A stretch of 64,000 nucleotides of DNA from Pratylenchus scribneri (taxonomy: Eukaryota; Nematoda; Chromadorea; Rhabditida; Pratylenchidae), in assembly GCA_030063045.1 (NCBI GenBank), contig JAQSEB010000035.1:124001-188000 (forward strand), read 5' to 3'. The notes below the pieces were generated by a model. The model ran no database searches, had not been told where the DNA came from, and saw only the letters and a program-made list of their open reading frames with translations. The first letter of the stretch is position 1, and every line of letters begins with the position of its first letter. Positions 24,099 through 33,532 of this stretch are shown one piece after another. The translations under genes were made by a program, and so were the position numbers.

Positions 24099-24630
24099 AG
24101 TGGACAAAATGTCCATGTTACCATATATCATTTCTCTTTTTTTTTCATTTTTAACCTCATTTTAATACATTTTATTTTCATTTCAAACTTTTTCTTATTA
24201 AAAATGAATACAAAAAACAATGCAAAAATCGTCAGGGAGGATATCCGTATCCGTATGCCTACAATAAAATAATGGAACGGCAGCGACGACCACAACCAAT
24301 GTGATTTCGTTTAGAATTATTGAAGAAGTACATACCTAATTTCTTGCGGTTTTTGAATTTGGCCATTCTTTCAGAAAAAGCGAGACATCTCGCGGCGCGC
24401 ATTTTTTCATCCAATCAAAATCGAACAGCTAATAGATTTACGTAGTCTAATTCCAATTTTAATATTGCATCTTTTTGAAAAATCTTTCATATAAATTCTC
24501 GAATATATTACGTGGATTACGTGTATGAAAAAAATGTCCACAACCATTGGACTGAAATTAAAGTATATTGATTTTTAATAAAATTAAAAATTAAATAAGT
24601 TAATATTTTATTTTTAGCCAGAAGAATAAA
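24099..24630. other. Upstream region of the MANF gene
   Basis: Follows the minisatellite. Contains a short CG-rich patch (GAGACATCTCGCGGCGCGC near 24383), a CCAATCAAAATCG word and a pair of ACGT-core motifs (separate entry). TTTTTAG|CCAGAAG just before the start codon could serve as a trans-splice acceptor. Confidence 0.45.
24508..24525 (+). promoter_or_regulatory. Tandem ACGT-core motifs upstream of MANF (possible UPR element)
   Basis: TTACGTGG and ATTACGTGTA lie side by side about 105-125 bp before the MANF start codon. They resemble the ACGT-centred element bound by XBP1/ATF6-type bZIP factors. MANF genes are known targets of the ER unfolded-protein response, so the position makes sense. 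The match is short and not exact. Confidence 0.35.
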
Positions 24631-25346
24631 ATGAAAAATAAAATTGTCTACATTTCTATTTTGTTTTCAATTTATATTTTACCAACAATTCTGGCACAAC
24701 TTGAAGAATGTGAAGGTAATTTTTAGCTTTAAAACTTCAACCTCCTAAAATAAATGTTTCCATTTTAGTTTGCATAGATGTTTTTACTGAGGTAATGCAA
24801 CGAATTGATGCAAGTGGAGAGTCAATAAACCAGGAAAATGTTCGTCAAAATTTAATTGATTATTGCAAAGGAGTTGTGGGAAAAGATGACAAAAAGGAGA
24901 AATTGGTTTGTTTATTATAAAATGTTGCATAAATTAACAATCGATTTTAGTGTTTCTTCATTGGAGCTCACAAAGACTCAGCCACTTCGATTTTAGGCGA
25001 CATCTCCAAACCATTGTCATATAGAAAACCGCCAAAGAAAGTTTGCCAAGATTTAAAGGACAAGGATGTCCAAATTTGCACATTGAAATATGGTTTGAAT
25101 TTTTTGAAGATTATACAAAACATTTATGTATTTATAGATAAACCAATTGATTGGGACAATTTGGAATTGGATAAAATGAGAGTTAAACAATTGAAGGAAT
25201 TGCTTTCTAAATTGGGTGATTCTTGCAAAGGTTCGCAAATTTATTAGTAATTTATTAAAATCTCATCAATTTAAGGTTGCACAGAGAAGATTGAGTACAT
25301 CAAGAGAATTCAAGAATTGAAGCCAAAATCGAAAGGAGAGCTTTAA
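24631..25346 (+). CDS. manf-1: MANF/CDNF neurotrophic factor homolog, ER-resident
   Basis: MANF is a soluble ER protein that supports proteostasis and is induced by ER stress. Exon 1 (24631-24715) encodes a signal peptide (MKNKIVYISILFSIYILPTI LA) followed by QLEECE. The next exons give the saposin-like half: VCIDVFTEVMQRIDASGESI, DYCKGVVGKDDKKEKLCFFI and KVCQDLKDKDVQICTLKYDK. Then comes the SAP-like C-terminal half, MRVKQLKELLSKLGDSCKG joined to CTEKIEYIKRIQELKPKSK. The CKGC motif formed across the last splice junction is the family's C-terminal CXXC. The protein ends in KGEL, a KDEL-like ER-retention signal. The eight family cysteines appear present. ubc-13 begins 193 bp downstream on the same strand, a spacing compatible with a nematode operon. 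Confidence 0.95.
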
Positions 25347-25539
25347 ATACCCGGAACATTTTTCATTGTTATTTTTATGTTATTTTGGGTCCATTTTTAC
25401 TCCAATTGTTGTAATGTTTTATTTATAAATTATCTATTAAATATTGATTCATCAAGACAAATTTATGGTTGAAAATCCAGCAAAATATCTTATTTATTGC
25501 AACAATCCTTGAGTTTTAATTAAATTATTAAGCGAGAAA

Positions 25540-26698
25540 ATGGCTCTTCCTCGACGAATTACAAAAGAAACACAGGTTTATTTCAATTTGTTTTAAATGA
25601 ATTAAATAAATAATTTTATTTAGCGACTCCTTCAAGATCCCGTCCCGGGCATTAGCGCAACACCCGATGAAGCAAATGCACGTTATTTTGCCGTCCTTAT
25701 AGCCGGTAAATTGCTGAATAAGATGAATATAAAATAATGATTAAATAAAATAAGGACCAGATGAAAGTCCATTTGCCGGTGGAGTCTTCAAATTGGAATT
25801 GTTTTTGCCGGAAGAATATCCAATGGCGGCACCGAAAGTTCGTTTTATGACAAAGGTAACAAATGGATTATTTAGTAAATATTATATTATATTTTATCAG
25901 ATTTACCATCCAAACATTGATAAATTGGGTCGAATTTGTTTGGACATTCTCAAAGGTTTTATCCAATCAAAAAATACAAAATAATAATTATTTTTAGATA
26001 AATGGTCTCCTGCTTTGCAAATTCGCACCGTGCTCCTTTCCATCCAAGCATTGTTGTCCGCACCCAATCCTGATGATCCACTTGCAACGTATTCATTCAA
26101 AATTATTAAAAGAATGTTAGGTTATCTATCTGCATGTTGTTTTGGATTTGGACCCCAAAATGCTTCTGTTTCATTAATAGAGTTATTATATCCCTAATAC
26201 GGAGACCTTAGGATAATCATACGAGAATTCTAGAATAACTCTAGCCAGCTCCTCTCCTATTACCTAAAAGAGTAAAGTTCGAATGATTCGGGACCCCGAC
26301 TGCGCACACCATCTGCTTTTTGGTATTTTCGGTGCTGGGAAAAGGTCGTTTTCGGAATTTTCATTATAATTTTTCTCTGTTGGGCGTTGGGCCATTGGTG
26401 AAAATTTTGCCTTCGGGCTATTTTAAACGTTTTGTCATTTAACACCCTTTTTGATAAGAATTATTCGGTTTCCGTATTTTCTCGGTAATCCCGACCCAAG
26501 CACTTTTACGACTTCTACCTAAAAGTGAAACCTAGGCTATCCTTGAGGGGAAATCTACAGATAGATAACCGACAAACAAGTACCGAATTTTATTATTTTT
26601 CACATTTTAGGGACGTCGCTGAACATTGGAAAAACAATGAACCGGAAGCAATCCAAACAGCTCAGCAATGGACCAAATTATATGCAAATGGAAATTGA
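25540..26698 (+). CDS. ubc-13: Ubiquitin-conjugating enzyme E2 N (UBC-13)
   Basis: UBC13 pairs with a UEV partner to build Lys63-linked ubiquitin chains in DNA-damage tolerance and signalling. The spliced product starts [20 protein letters not shown] and continues through [18 protein letters not shown], the HPN motif in YHPNIDKLG, the active-site Cys in [20 protein letters not shown], and [18 protein letters not shown], ending WTKLYANGN. Length and sequence are close to human UBE2N; a Thr replaces the usual Asn after DDPLA. The last intron (26089-26610) is 522 nt, against about 45 nt for the others, and is almost filled by an inverted-repeat element. A read-through frame in that intron would drop the C-terminal helices. 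Confidence 0.97.
26120..26570. mobile_element. Inverted-repeat element in the last ubc-13 intron
   Basis: Begins GGTTATCTATCTG and ends CAGATAGATAACC, a perfect 13-bp terminal inverted repeat 451 bp apart. It makes up most of the 522-nt intron 26089-26610. The interior has no long frame. Confidence 0.8.
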
Positions 26699-27044
26699 TT
26701 GAGAATTGAAGAGAACCGAAGGAAGAAAAACAAAGATGAAAATGTTTTATGATATTTTTGATGAGGAATTATAATTTCATTTATGATTGATTGATTGATT
26801 GATGACCATAATTGGACATGGAGATGACTGTATTTTTTTTTGTTTTTTTTGTAATTCATTCAAATCATCCACCCTCTCTTTATTTGATCTTGTAATCCAT
26901 TTTGATTATTTGAATAAATCTTTGATAGCTTTCAATTAATAATATTAGCTGGGTTCTGATTCTGACTGTTATATCAGCCCCCTCGGGGTCAAGGAATTAA
27001 TTTGTGATAGAGTAAAAATGTAAAAAAAAAGCGTTAAAAAATTA

Positions 27045-27115
27045 TTCCGCTTCTGGGAATCGAACCTCCATACCAAAAATGAATAGCTCTACCACCTGCG
27101 CTATGCATTTCCTGT
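27045..27115 (-). pseudogene. Degenerate tRNA-like sequence (tRNA pseudogene or SINE head)
   Basis: On the minus strand the order is TAGCGCAGGTGGTAGAGC (a good box A, D-arm) then GGTTCGATTCC (box B), followed by GCGGAATAA and a T-rich run further on. The D-stem mostly pairs, but the anticodon and T stems carry mismatches and the acceptor ends do not pair, so a functional tRNA is unlikely. Confidence 0.6.
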
Positions 27116-27339
27116 ACCGGTGCAACAAACAACACTAATAATAACTATTCAGAAAAATTAATATCTGCAAAATTTACATATTTAATGACCAAAATCAAAA
27201 CCAAGTATAAAACCACTAGATTTGATATTTCCATCATCAAAATCCAACATTATTAGACTTGGCCACAACATTTTGGCCAAGCTGCGCAGGACTTTGCCAA
27301 ATCAAAATGGCATTTAGTCATAGTCAGTGGTGATCATCA

Positions 27340-27355
27340 CCCCCCCCCCCCCCCC
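27340..27355 (+). repeat. C16 homopolymer tract
   Basis: Sixteen consecutive C residues in intergenic DNA. Confidence 0.95.
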
Positions 27356-28320
27356 GTCAACTCAATTTTATCCGCTGATGGATTCAGTTTCTGATTATCG
27401 ATTTAATTATACAGTAATCCCTGCCAATTACTGTATGAATTGATTAAAAATTATTTTAATTAGTGCCAAATTCTGATTAGTGCCAATGACAATAGCCAAG
27501 GCCAACCGGTTCTAGAAATGCATGGATTTTCCTTATGAAAATTGCAAACTAAAATGGATTATTAGAAAGAGAAGCATTGATGATGAGCAGAACGGATGAA
27601 TGGGAAGGGGGAGGGAAGGCTAGTGGGAAAAGGGGATCAGCAAAAAGGAAGGAAGGAATTGGCTGTCTCCATTGGATGCCGCAAGCGAAATAATATATTA
27701 TTGGACCGTGCGCAAACGGTGCGGGAAGCATTGCTTCCACATTTGGCTAATGGGTTTCCCACTTTTTCGATCAATTCTTTTGTACCTTCAATATTAATCC
27801 CAAAGGGCAAAAAGGCCATATAAATGATTTTTTTTAATAATTTATTTTTTATCCAATAAGCATTGAAAATATGCGAGACTCCCTTTCCATTCCATTCTTC
27901 GCCTTTCATCTTCATTTCATTCTTAATCATGTTGTCCCCTTTCTTTATAATACCTCCTCCCCCGGCGAATCCAATTCGCGCCGATTGACCCCTTCCCCAA
28001 TAAACTTCTTCTCCCTTTCCTTTCCATTATCCCTTCCTTCCTCTTCCGCTTTGGTCATCAAAAAATAGATTAAGCCGGTCTGCCAGCCGTTGCTGATTGA
28101 AGGGGCAGCCGCCCAAAAAATGGCATATTGCGCCGACGGACTGATAGCAATCTCCCTTCTTAATTCCATTCCTTTATTCACCAAGCTAATTGCTTCGGGC
28201 AAAATTGCCGCTAAGTATTTTTCCAAAACACCCAAAAAATGATGCGAAATGCAAAAAGGCTTTCGTTTACCCAATTTTGATCGGAAATTCTCATTCATTC
28301 TAGGCCGAAATTCCAAATTT

Positions 28321-28563
28321 AAATTATCGTATAACCTCTTTTAATCCCCACCTCGATGACCTATATAGGACATATGTATAGGACATATAGGTACTGGTAG
28401 AGTGAATTTTATTTTTATTGCATTTTTTAGTTCCCTTAAGCTCTACAAAATCAGCTATAATTTGTTCAAAATGTTCACAAATTGAGAAGTTAGAAAATTT
28501 TGCCAATTTTTTGAAGGGTTGAAAAATAATTCCCTACGGTTAAAAGAGGTTATACGATAATTA
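28321..28563. mobile_element. MITE with perfect 23-bp terminal inverted repeats upstream of the MAM gene
   Basis: The left end AATTATCGTATAACCTCTTT and the right end AAAGAGGTTATACGATAATT are exact inverted copies, about 240 bp apart, with no coding frame. The right end stops 25 bp before the start codon of the MAM-repeat gene, so the element may form part of its promoter or 5' UTR. It also contains a direct repeat of TATAGGACATAT. Confidence 0.92.
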
Positions 28564-28587
28564 AAAAATTTAAGAAAGATTTAATTA

Positions 28588-31500
28588 ATGCTATTGCCGT
28601 GTTTTTCGGGCAATGCCCAACAAAATGAAAATGATGAAGAGGAGGCATCATCGACGGAATTGGAACCAAAAGCCAGTAGCAGTTCACCAGTGGATTCGCA
28701 GAAACAACATTTGGATTTGGAGGAAATCAACCAAAACAATCAAATTCTAAATAGAAGGAATAAATTCAAAAGAAGAAATGTAGAGTCCTCAAAATGGATG
28801 ATGCCACAAGGCATTTCATTGCCATTTTCATTGAAAGTTTTCATTTTAATGTGCGGCACTTTATTTAAATTTGGTTCGCAAAATAAAAAATATTATTTTA
28901 AATATAAATAAAATATTCATAGGCAATTGTTGTATGCCCGGATATGAAGGGGAAAGGGCAAGTTTGAGGCAATATTTGGGCATTGAATGGAGTCCAGGAG
29001 GATTGGCCAAAATGGATGGTAAAGTAAAAAGTGACTAAAAGTTGGCATTGAACATTTTTAGCTGAAACGCCCCGATTTGTTCGACATTCCAGTGAATTGA
29101 ATTGTGACTTTTCTAACCCGGATAAATGTAAATTCAATAAAATATTTCATCAATAGAAAATGACCAAATTTAGGCAGATGGCAAAATATGCCGAAGAAGG
29201 GCTTTGATTCGCTCGATTTCCATTTATTTCGGTAAATCTCATTTTAATCCAAACCAAACCTTCCTAAATATTTTTCTAGGAAGGAGGACAACACCGAATT
29301 CCCTGTATGAATAAATAATAAAAAATATTAAAAATATTTAATTTAAATTTCAAAGATTTTGCAAATTAGGCCAGGCCCATCCAAAGTTCCGGTTGGTAAG
29401 TTCTGCATTCTTTTGGTCCAACTTTTTTATACCCAAAAAGGAGATCAACTTCTTCTCACCGGAGACAGAAAACGCCAAGAGCAAAGTGCAATTTTGATGA
29501 GCCATCCAATAAAATGCCAAAACACAACTGGCAGATTGACATTCACTTTTTGGCTATATAATGGAGCCCGGATAGAAGTGTTAGTGTTTGAGGAAAACAA
29601 TGAAGAGGTGAGAAAAAATGTTGTTGTGGATATTTTAGGCTAATATTAGAAAGAGAATTAACCTTACTAAATTTCAATTCATTTTTAATAAAATATATTC
29701 ATTTAAAAATATATAAATATAATTATCAGCAGATCAGAATTATATATTTGTTTAATAATTATATTATTAGGGTATGCGTATTTTGCCAGAAAAACCGCAA
29801 GTGGATTGTGGAACGGTGCAAATGAACACAGAATGGTTTCATTTTATTCACACATAATCCAATCAAATTCTTATTCTCAGTACCGTCGAAATTCCTCCTC
29901 GTGATCGGCCATTCCGCATTGCAATACGTGCGTACGATATCCGGCATCCAGAAGGCTCATTTGTGATGCTTGATTCGTTCGTTGAATTTTCCTTTTAATA
30001 AATAATTCCCAATTTATTAGAATTCTCTATGAAGCACAATTTTGTCGAGTTTCGAGTATGTTAGAATAAATAAATAAAATTAATTTAATAAATATTTTTC
30101 AGTTGAATTTGGCCCCGATTTCCACACCGAACCTTTGCTTACGGGTGCAAATGGTGAATTCGTTCAATCGGCTGCGGCATTGAATTGTGCCGAATTTGAT
30201 GGGAATTGTCGATGGCGAAATTCGGGCCACGGGCAACAAGGGGTAATTTTATTAATATTACAGAATTAAATATTAAATTAGGTTTGGAAAAGGGCAATTG
30301 GGACATCGCCCCCGGCAATGATGCTTTTCAATGAAACCGGCACTCAATTCCAACCAACATTACCGGCGGCATTCCTCTATTTTGAGGAGGGAAATCATCT
30401 TGGTTAATAAAAATAAAAATACATTAAATATTAAATTCTATTAATTAAGCTGTGAACAATTTTCGTATGCTCTCTTCGGATCCAATAGAATGTGGTGAAA
30501 CATCCTCAATTGTCCTTCAATTTAGGCACAATTTTATGCCATTATTTTGAATTAAATTATTATTTATTTAGGATTTGGTCAACAAAAGGCATTCAACTGA
30601 GTTGTTGCCTTTTGGACTTTCAAACCCAACAAATTATTGGCCAATGCCAACCAATTTATTCGGATATTACACCGGCTCCAATTCAAATGAAATTCAATTC
30701 GGATAAACAAAAATTCATGGTGGGTGAATGATTTAATTTTAAGCATATTTTTGGCACAGTTTTCAATTCGCGTTGATTCCGTCAATTCTGATTTTGACAA
30801 TTTTGTAATTTTGGATGAATTTGAAGTGCTAAATGCGGATGGATGTGGCCAATTGGGCATTGAGGCTGCCCAAAAGGGTTGGCTGGTTGATGGCGGACTT
30901 TTCACTGCCCCAATGCTGAGCACTCTTTTGAATAGGCCAATCCATTCGGCGAAAGTAGACAACTTATTTTAATATTAATCAATTAATTTAAAAAAGGATT
31001 TGAATTGTGATTTTGCAAAACGAGCATTGAATTGTCAATGGTCAAATTTGGAAAGATTGGAAGAGGGAATGAGCCCTTGGGAAATTGGCTCATTGGGCAA
31101 TGCAAATGGAAGGAATAATAAACGGAATTCAATGCCAAGTCCACAAATAATTCGGACCCTATTCTCATTAATATTAAGATTTAGTTGGCGATGTTGCCTT
31201 AACTCGATTGGACTCGGCCAATGGTTCGGCCGTTCTTCTGTCCGAACAAATCCAATGTACCCATGATGAGCGAACAACATTGACATTTAGAAGTTGGCAA
31301 AGTGGAGGGAATACTCAATTGGGCGTTTGCATTGTTCGAGCCAATTCCCTGGAAGTTTTGGATTGCCAAAATACAAATCCCGGAATTGGAAATATGGATG
31401 GAGAACAGGTCTGTCAGTTGTTAATAAGGGTCTTCCCTATCTATTCTACTGTACCCCCACTTCTTTGTTGCCTACCCCTTCACCCGTCAATCAAATATTG

Positions 31501-32945
31501 CCCCAATCTCTCTTTTTTTAAACTCACCCTTTTCTTCTTTTAATGTTTTTCCCCTTCAAATTTTTATCACATTTTCTTGCACAATTAATAAAAAATAATT
31601 TAGCAGGGTTTCCTCTTATTCCTATCCCGTTCATAGGGCCACTGGGGGCTTAAGTAACTTTCACCCCAAACTACATTAATCCTAGATTAATACTAATTAT
31701 ATATATTTAAAAAATTGTTTGGGGTGAAAATACAAATTTTTTGTAGATTTTGGTTGAAATTCCGCGGCTTGATGAACCCGTTCGGCTGGCAATTAGGGCC
31801 GAATCGAAGGATGAACATGGTGGACTTTTGGCCGTGGATGATATCCAATTAGAAGTAAAAAACATTTAATATTTCCAAAAAGATTTCATACAATTTTAAG
31901 GGCAATGTTTGTGCTTCAACCAATGCAATTGCATTTGCGGCTGGAAGGAGTGGATATGGACGAATTGTTCCATCAAATAATGGAATAATAAATGGACAAG
32001 AGGATGTAACAGGAAATAATAATAATAATAATAATGGATGGCATGCTTTACCAGATGAAAGTAAGGATATTATTTTTGCATCAAAAAGTAGTTTTTGAAT
32101 TCGAATAAATCAGAAATCGGGTTTAGACCCTACAAATCTTACATACCAATTTGTAGATCTCATCAAGATGCGTCTTTTGACATATTCATTACTTAGTTTG
32201 AATCGAAACTGAGGAATTAAACCTTGTAAACCATATTTTCCAATTTTTGGTTTTAGCTGTTTAATTTTGGGACTAAACCTGACATTCTATATACCATTCG
32301 ATGCGTCTTGATGAAATCTACAAAATGGTATAAGGATTGTAAGGTCTAAAACCGGTTTTTTGATTTATTGCAAGTCAAAAACTACTTTCGATGAAAAAAT
32401 ATTTATTCATAAAATTAATATAAATTAATTAAAATTAATCCAATTATTCCATTTAATTAAGATGTTTGCCGTTTGTTAAGCTGTAATTTCAACAATGAAG
32501 GGAATATGTGCCTGTTCACATCCTCTCGAATTGCCTCATCCGTCTCCATGTTTCGTGCCTATAATCAATCTGCTTTTGCCATGCTATTCACCCGAAGTCG
32601 GGTTGCAATGTTGGAATCGCCACTTTTCCATTTGAATACCCCGGCACGACTTCATTTCGATTTTTCAATCAAAAAAGGACCGGCCACTCTGCATATTTGC
32701 CAGGACAGTATAATTCGTGAATTGGATTCATGTTTTGCCATTTTCCAAAGTGGCGAAACAAATGGATGGAAATCTGACTTTGTTGAGGTATCCAAAAATT
32801 GATAAAATTAATTCATTCTAAAATTAAGGTTTTGCCAACGGATCGAAAATTCTATTTCATAGCAAAAATGGAAGCACCCGGTAAAGCGACAATTCAATTG
32901 GACAATTTGGAATTAACCGATGTTCGGAACCATCGGGTTTGTTAA
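28588..32945 (+). CDS. Membrane-anchored or secreted protein with four MAM-like repeats
   Basis: MAM domains are extracellular adhesion modules with conserved cysteines. Exon 1 (28588-28873) encodes an acidic, Gln/Ser-rich N-terminus, a basic patch (NRRNKFKRRN) and a hydrophobic segment (ISLPFSLKVFILMCG), so type II membrane insertion or an internal signal is likely. A CCMPGYEGE motif follows, like the end of an EMI module. Repeats open with LNCDFSNPDKCRWQN (29090), LNCAEFDGNCRWRN (30185), LNCDFAKRALNCQWSN (31010) and LSCNFNNEGNMCLF (32475). Each continues with hydrophobic strands such as FRIAIRAYDIRHPEGSFVML and VRLAIRAESKDEHGGLLAVD. The end is ELTDVRNHRVC. It is read through about 16 exons; several introns are long because they hold repeats. 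A C. elegans ortholog is not named with confidence. Confidence 0.8.
31408..31745 (-). repeat. Dispersed repeat family R, copy 4, forming nearly a whole intron
   Basis: Reverse orientation relative to copies 1-3. Read on the minus strand it has TTAAGCCCCCAGTGGCCC, GAACGGGATAGG, AGATTGGGGCAATATTTGAT, TGACGGGTGAAGGGGTAGG and AAGTGGGGGTACAGTAG. The splice sites (GAACAG|gtctgtc and ttttttgtag|ATTTTGG) lie at or beyond its ends, so the intron is little more than the repeat. At one end TTTCACCCCAAAC and GTTTGGGGTGAAA form an inverted pair. Confidence 0.85.
32079..32393. mobile_element. Foldback element, family D copy 3 (MAM-gene intron)
   Basis: Inverted repeats of about 100 bp at each end (CATCAAAAAGTAGTTTTTGA against TCAAAAACTACTTTCGATG, continuing through TTTAGACC and TTTGTAGATCTCATCAAG). 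It contains GATGCGTCTTGATGA, also seen in the elements at 1290 and 63405. It occupies the intron before the last MAM repeat. Confidence 0.85.
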
Positions 32946-33532
32946 TGAAAAGCATTCAATTATGGCTGTTGGCAATATTCTATAATAATGGGATGGAAAT
33001 GTTGCTCAAATGGCCAATTGACAGAATCACAAAATCGGATGGACAGAAAATGCTCAAAATCAGAAGAAAAAAAATTTACGGGTTCTTCGTAGGATGGCTG
33101 TGAAAGATATTCCTCAATATAATAATGTGCTCATTTCTAATACTCTATTGTTTAAATAATAAAGTGAATAAACTTTTTACTACCTTAAATTCATGCCATA
33201 TAGGTAAATTATTATGCTAATTAACAAAGTACTTTCGTAACTTGACAAAATTATTATATTTAAAATAACCCATACAATAAATATTGAAATATTTCCCAAA
33301 TCGCGGCAATTACCAATTTCCATTGAAAAAGCAGTTGAGAATTATTAAAAGTAAAAATTGAGAAATTGTATGGGAAAAGTCAACCACCAATAAAAATTTA
33401 TCTCCACCGATGGATACTTACAAATTAAAATTTTATTTATAAATTCCTAAATTTCGAACAATTTTGGATTTTAAACTCTCATCCAAATAAAATACTTAAT
33501 TATAAAAATTGCAGGATATTAATTTTAAAAAA
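32946..33532. other. Intergenic gap, MAM gene to AAA/nuclease gene
   Basis: AT-rich 3' flank with AATAAA at about 33160, then an unstructured stretch. TTGCAG at 33509-33514 lies just before the next start codon and may be a trans-splice acceptor. Confidence 0.5.

Larger units (their letters stand above)
26699..28320. other. Intergenic region between ubc-13 and the MAM-repeat gene
   Basis: Holds a tRNA-like sequence (27045-27115), a C16 tract and a GC-richer part (27550-28310). On the minus strand of that part, 28316-28070 reads AILPEAISLVNKGMELRRE and AISPSAQYAIFWAAAPSISN after a plausible 50-nt intron, and a second frame (27930-27637) follows. These could be exons of a small unrecognised minus-strand gene, but no family or complete model is supported. 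Confidence 0.45.

Noticed and set aside
21933..24165. Long plus and minus frames of NQNVCE / IRMFVK / KHSDFH repeats
   Set aside because: By-product of an 18-bp unit; frames switch at 17- and 19-bp units and no start, signal peptide or unique flanking domain is present.
31208..31543. 111-codon frame extending past the MAM exon
   Set aside because: Its 3' half is read-through into dispersed repeat copy 4; the splice donor after DGEQ removes it.
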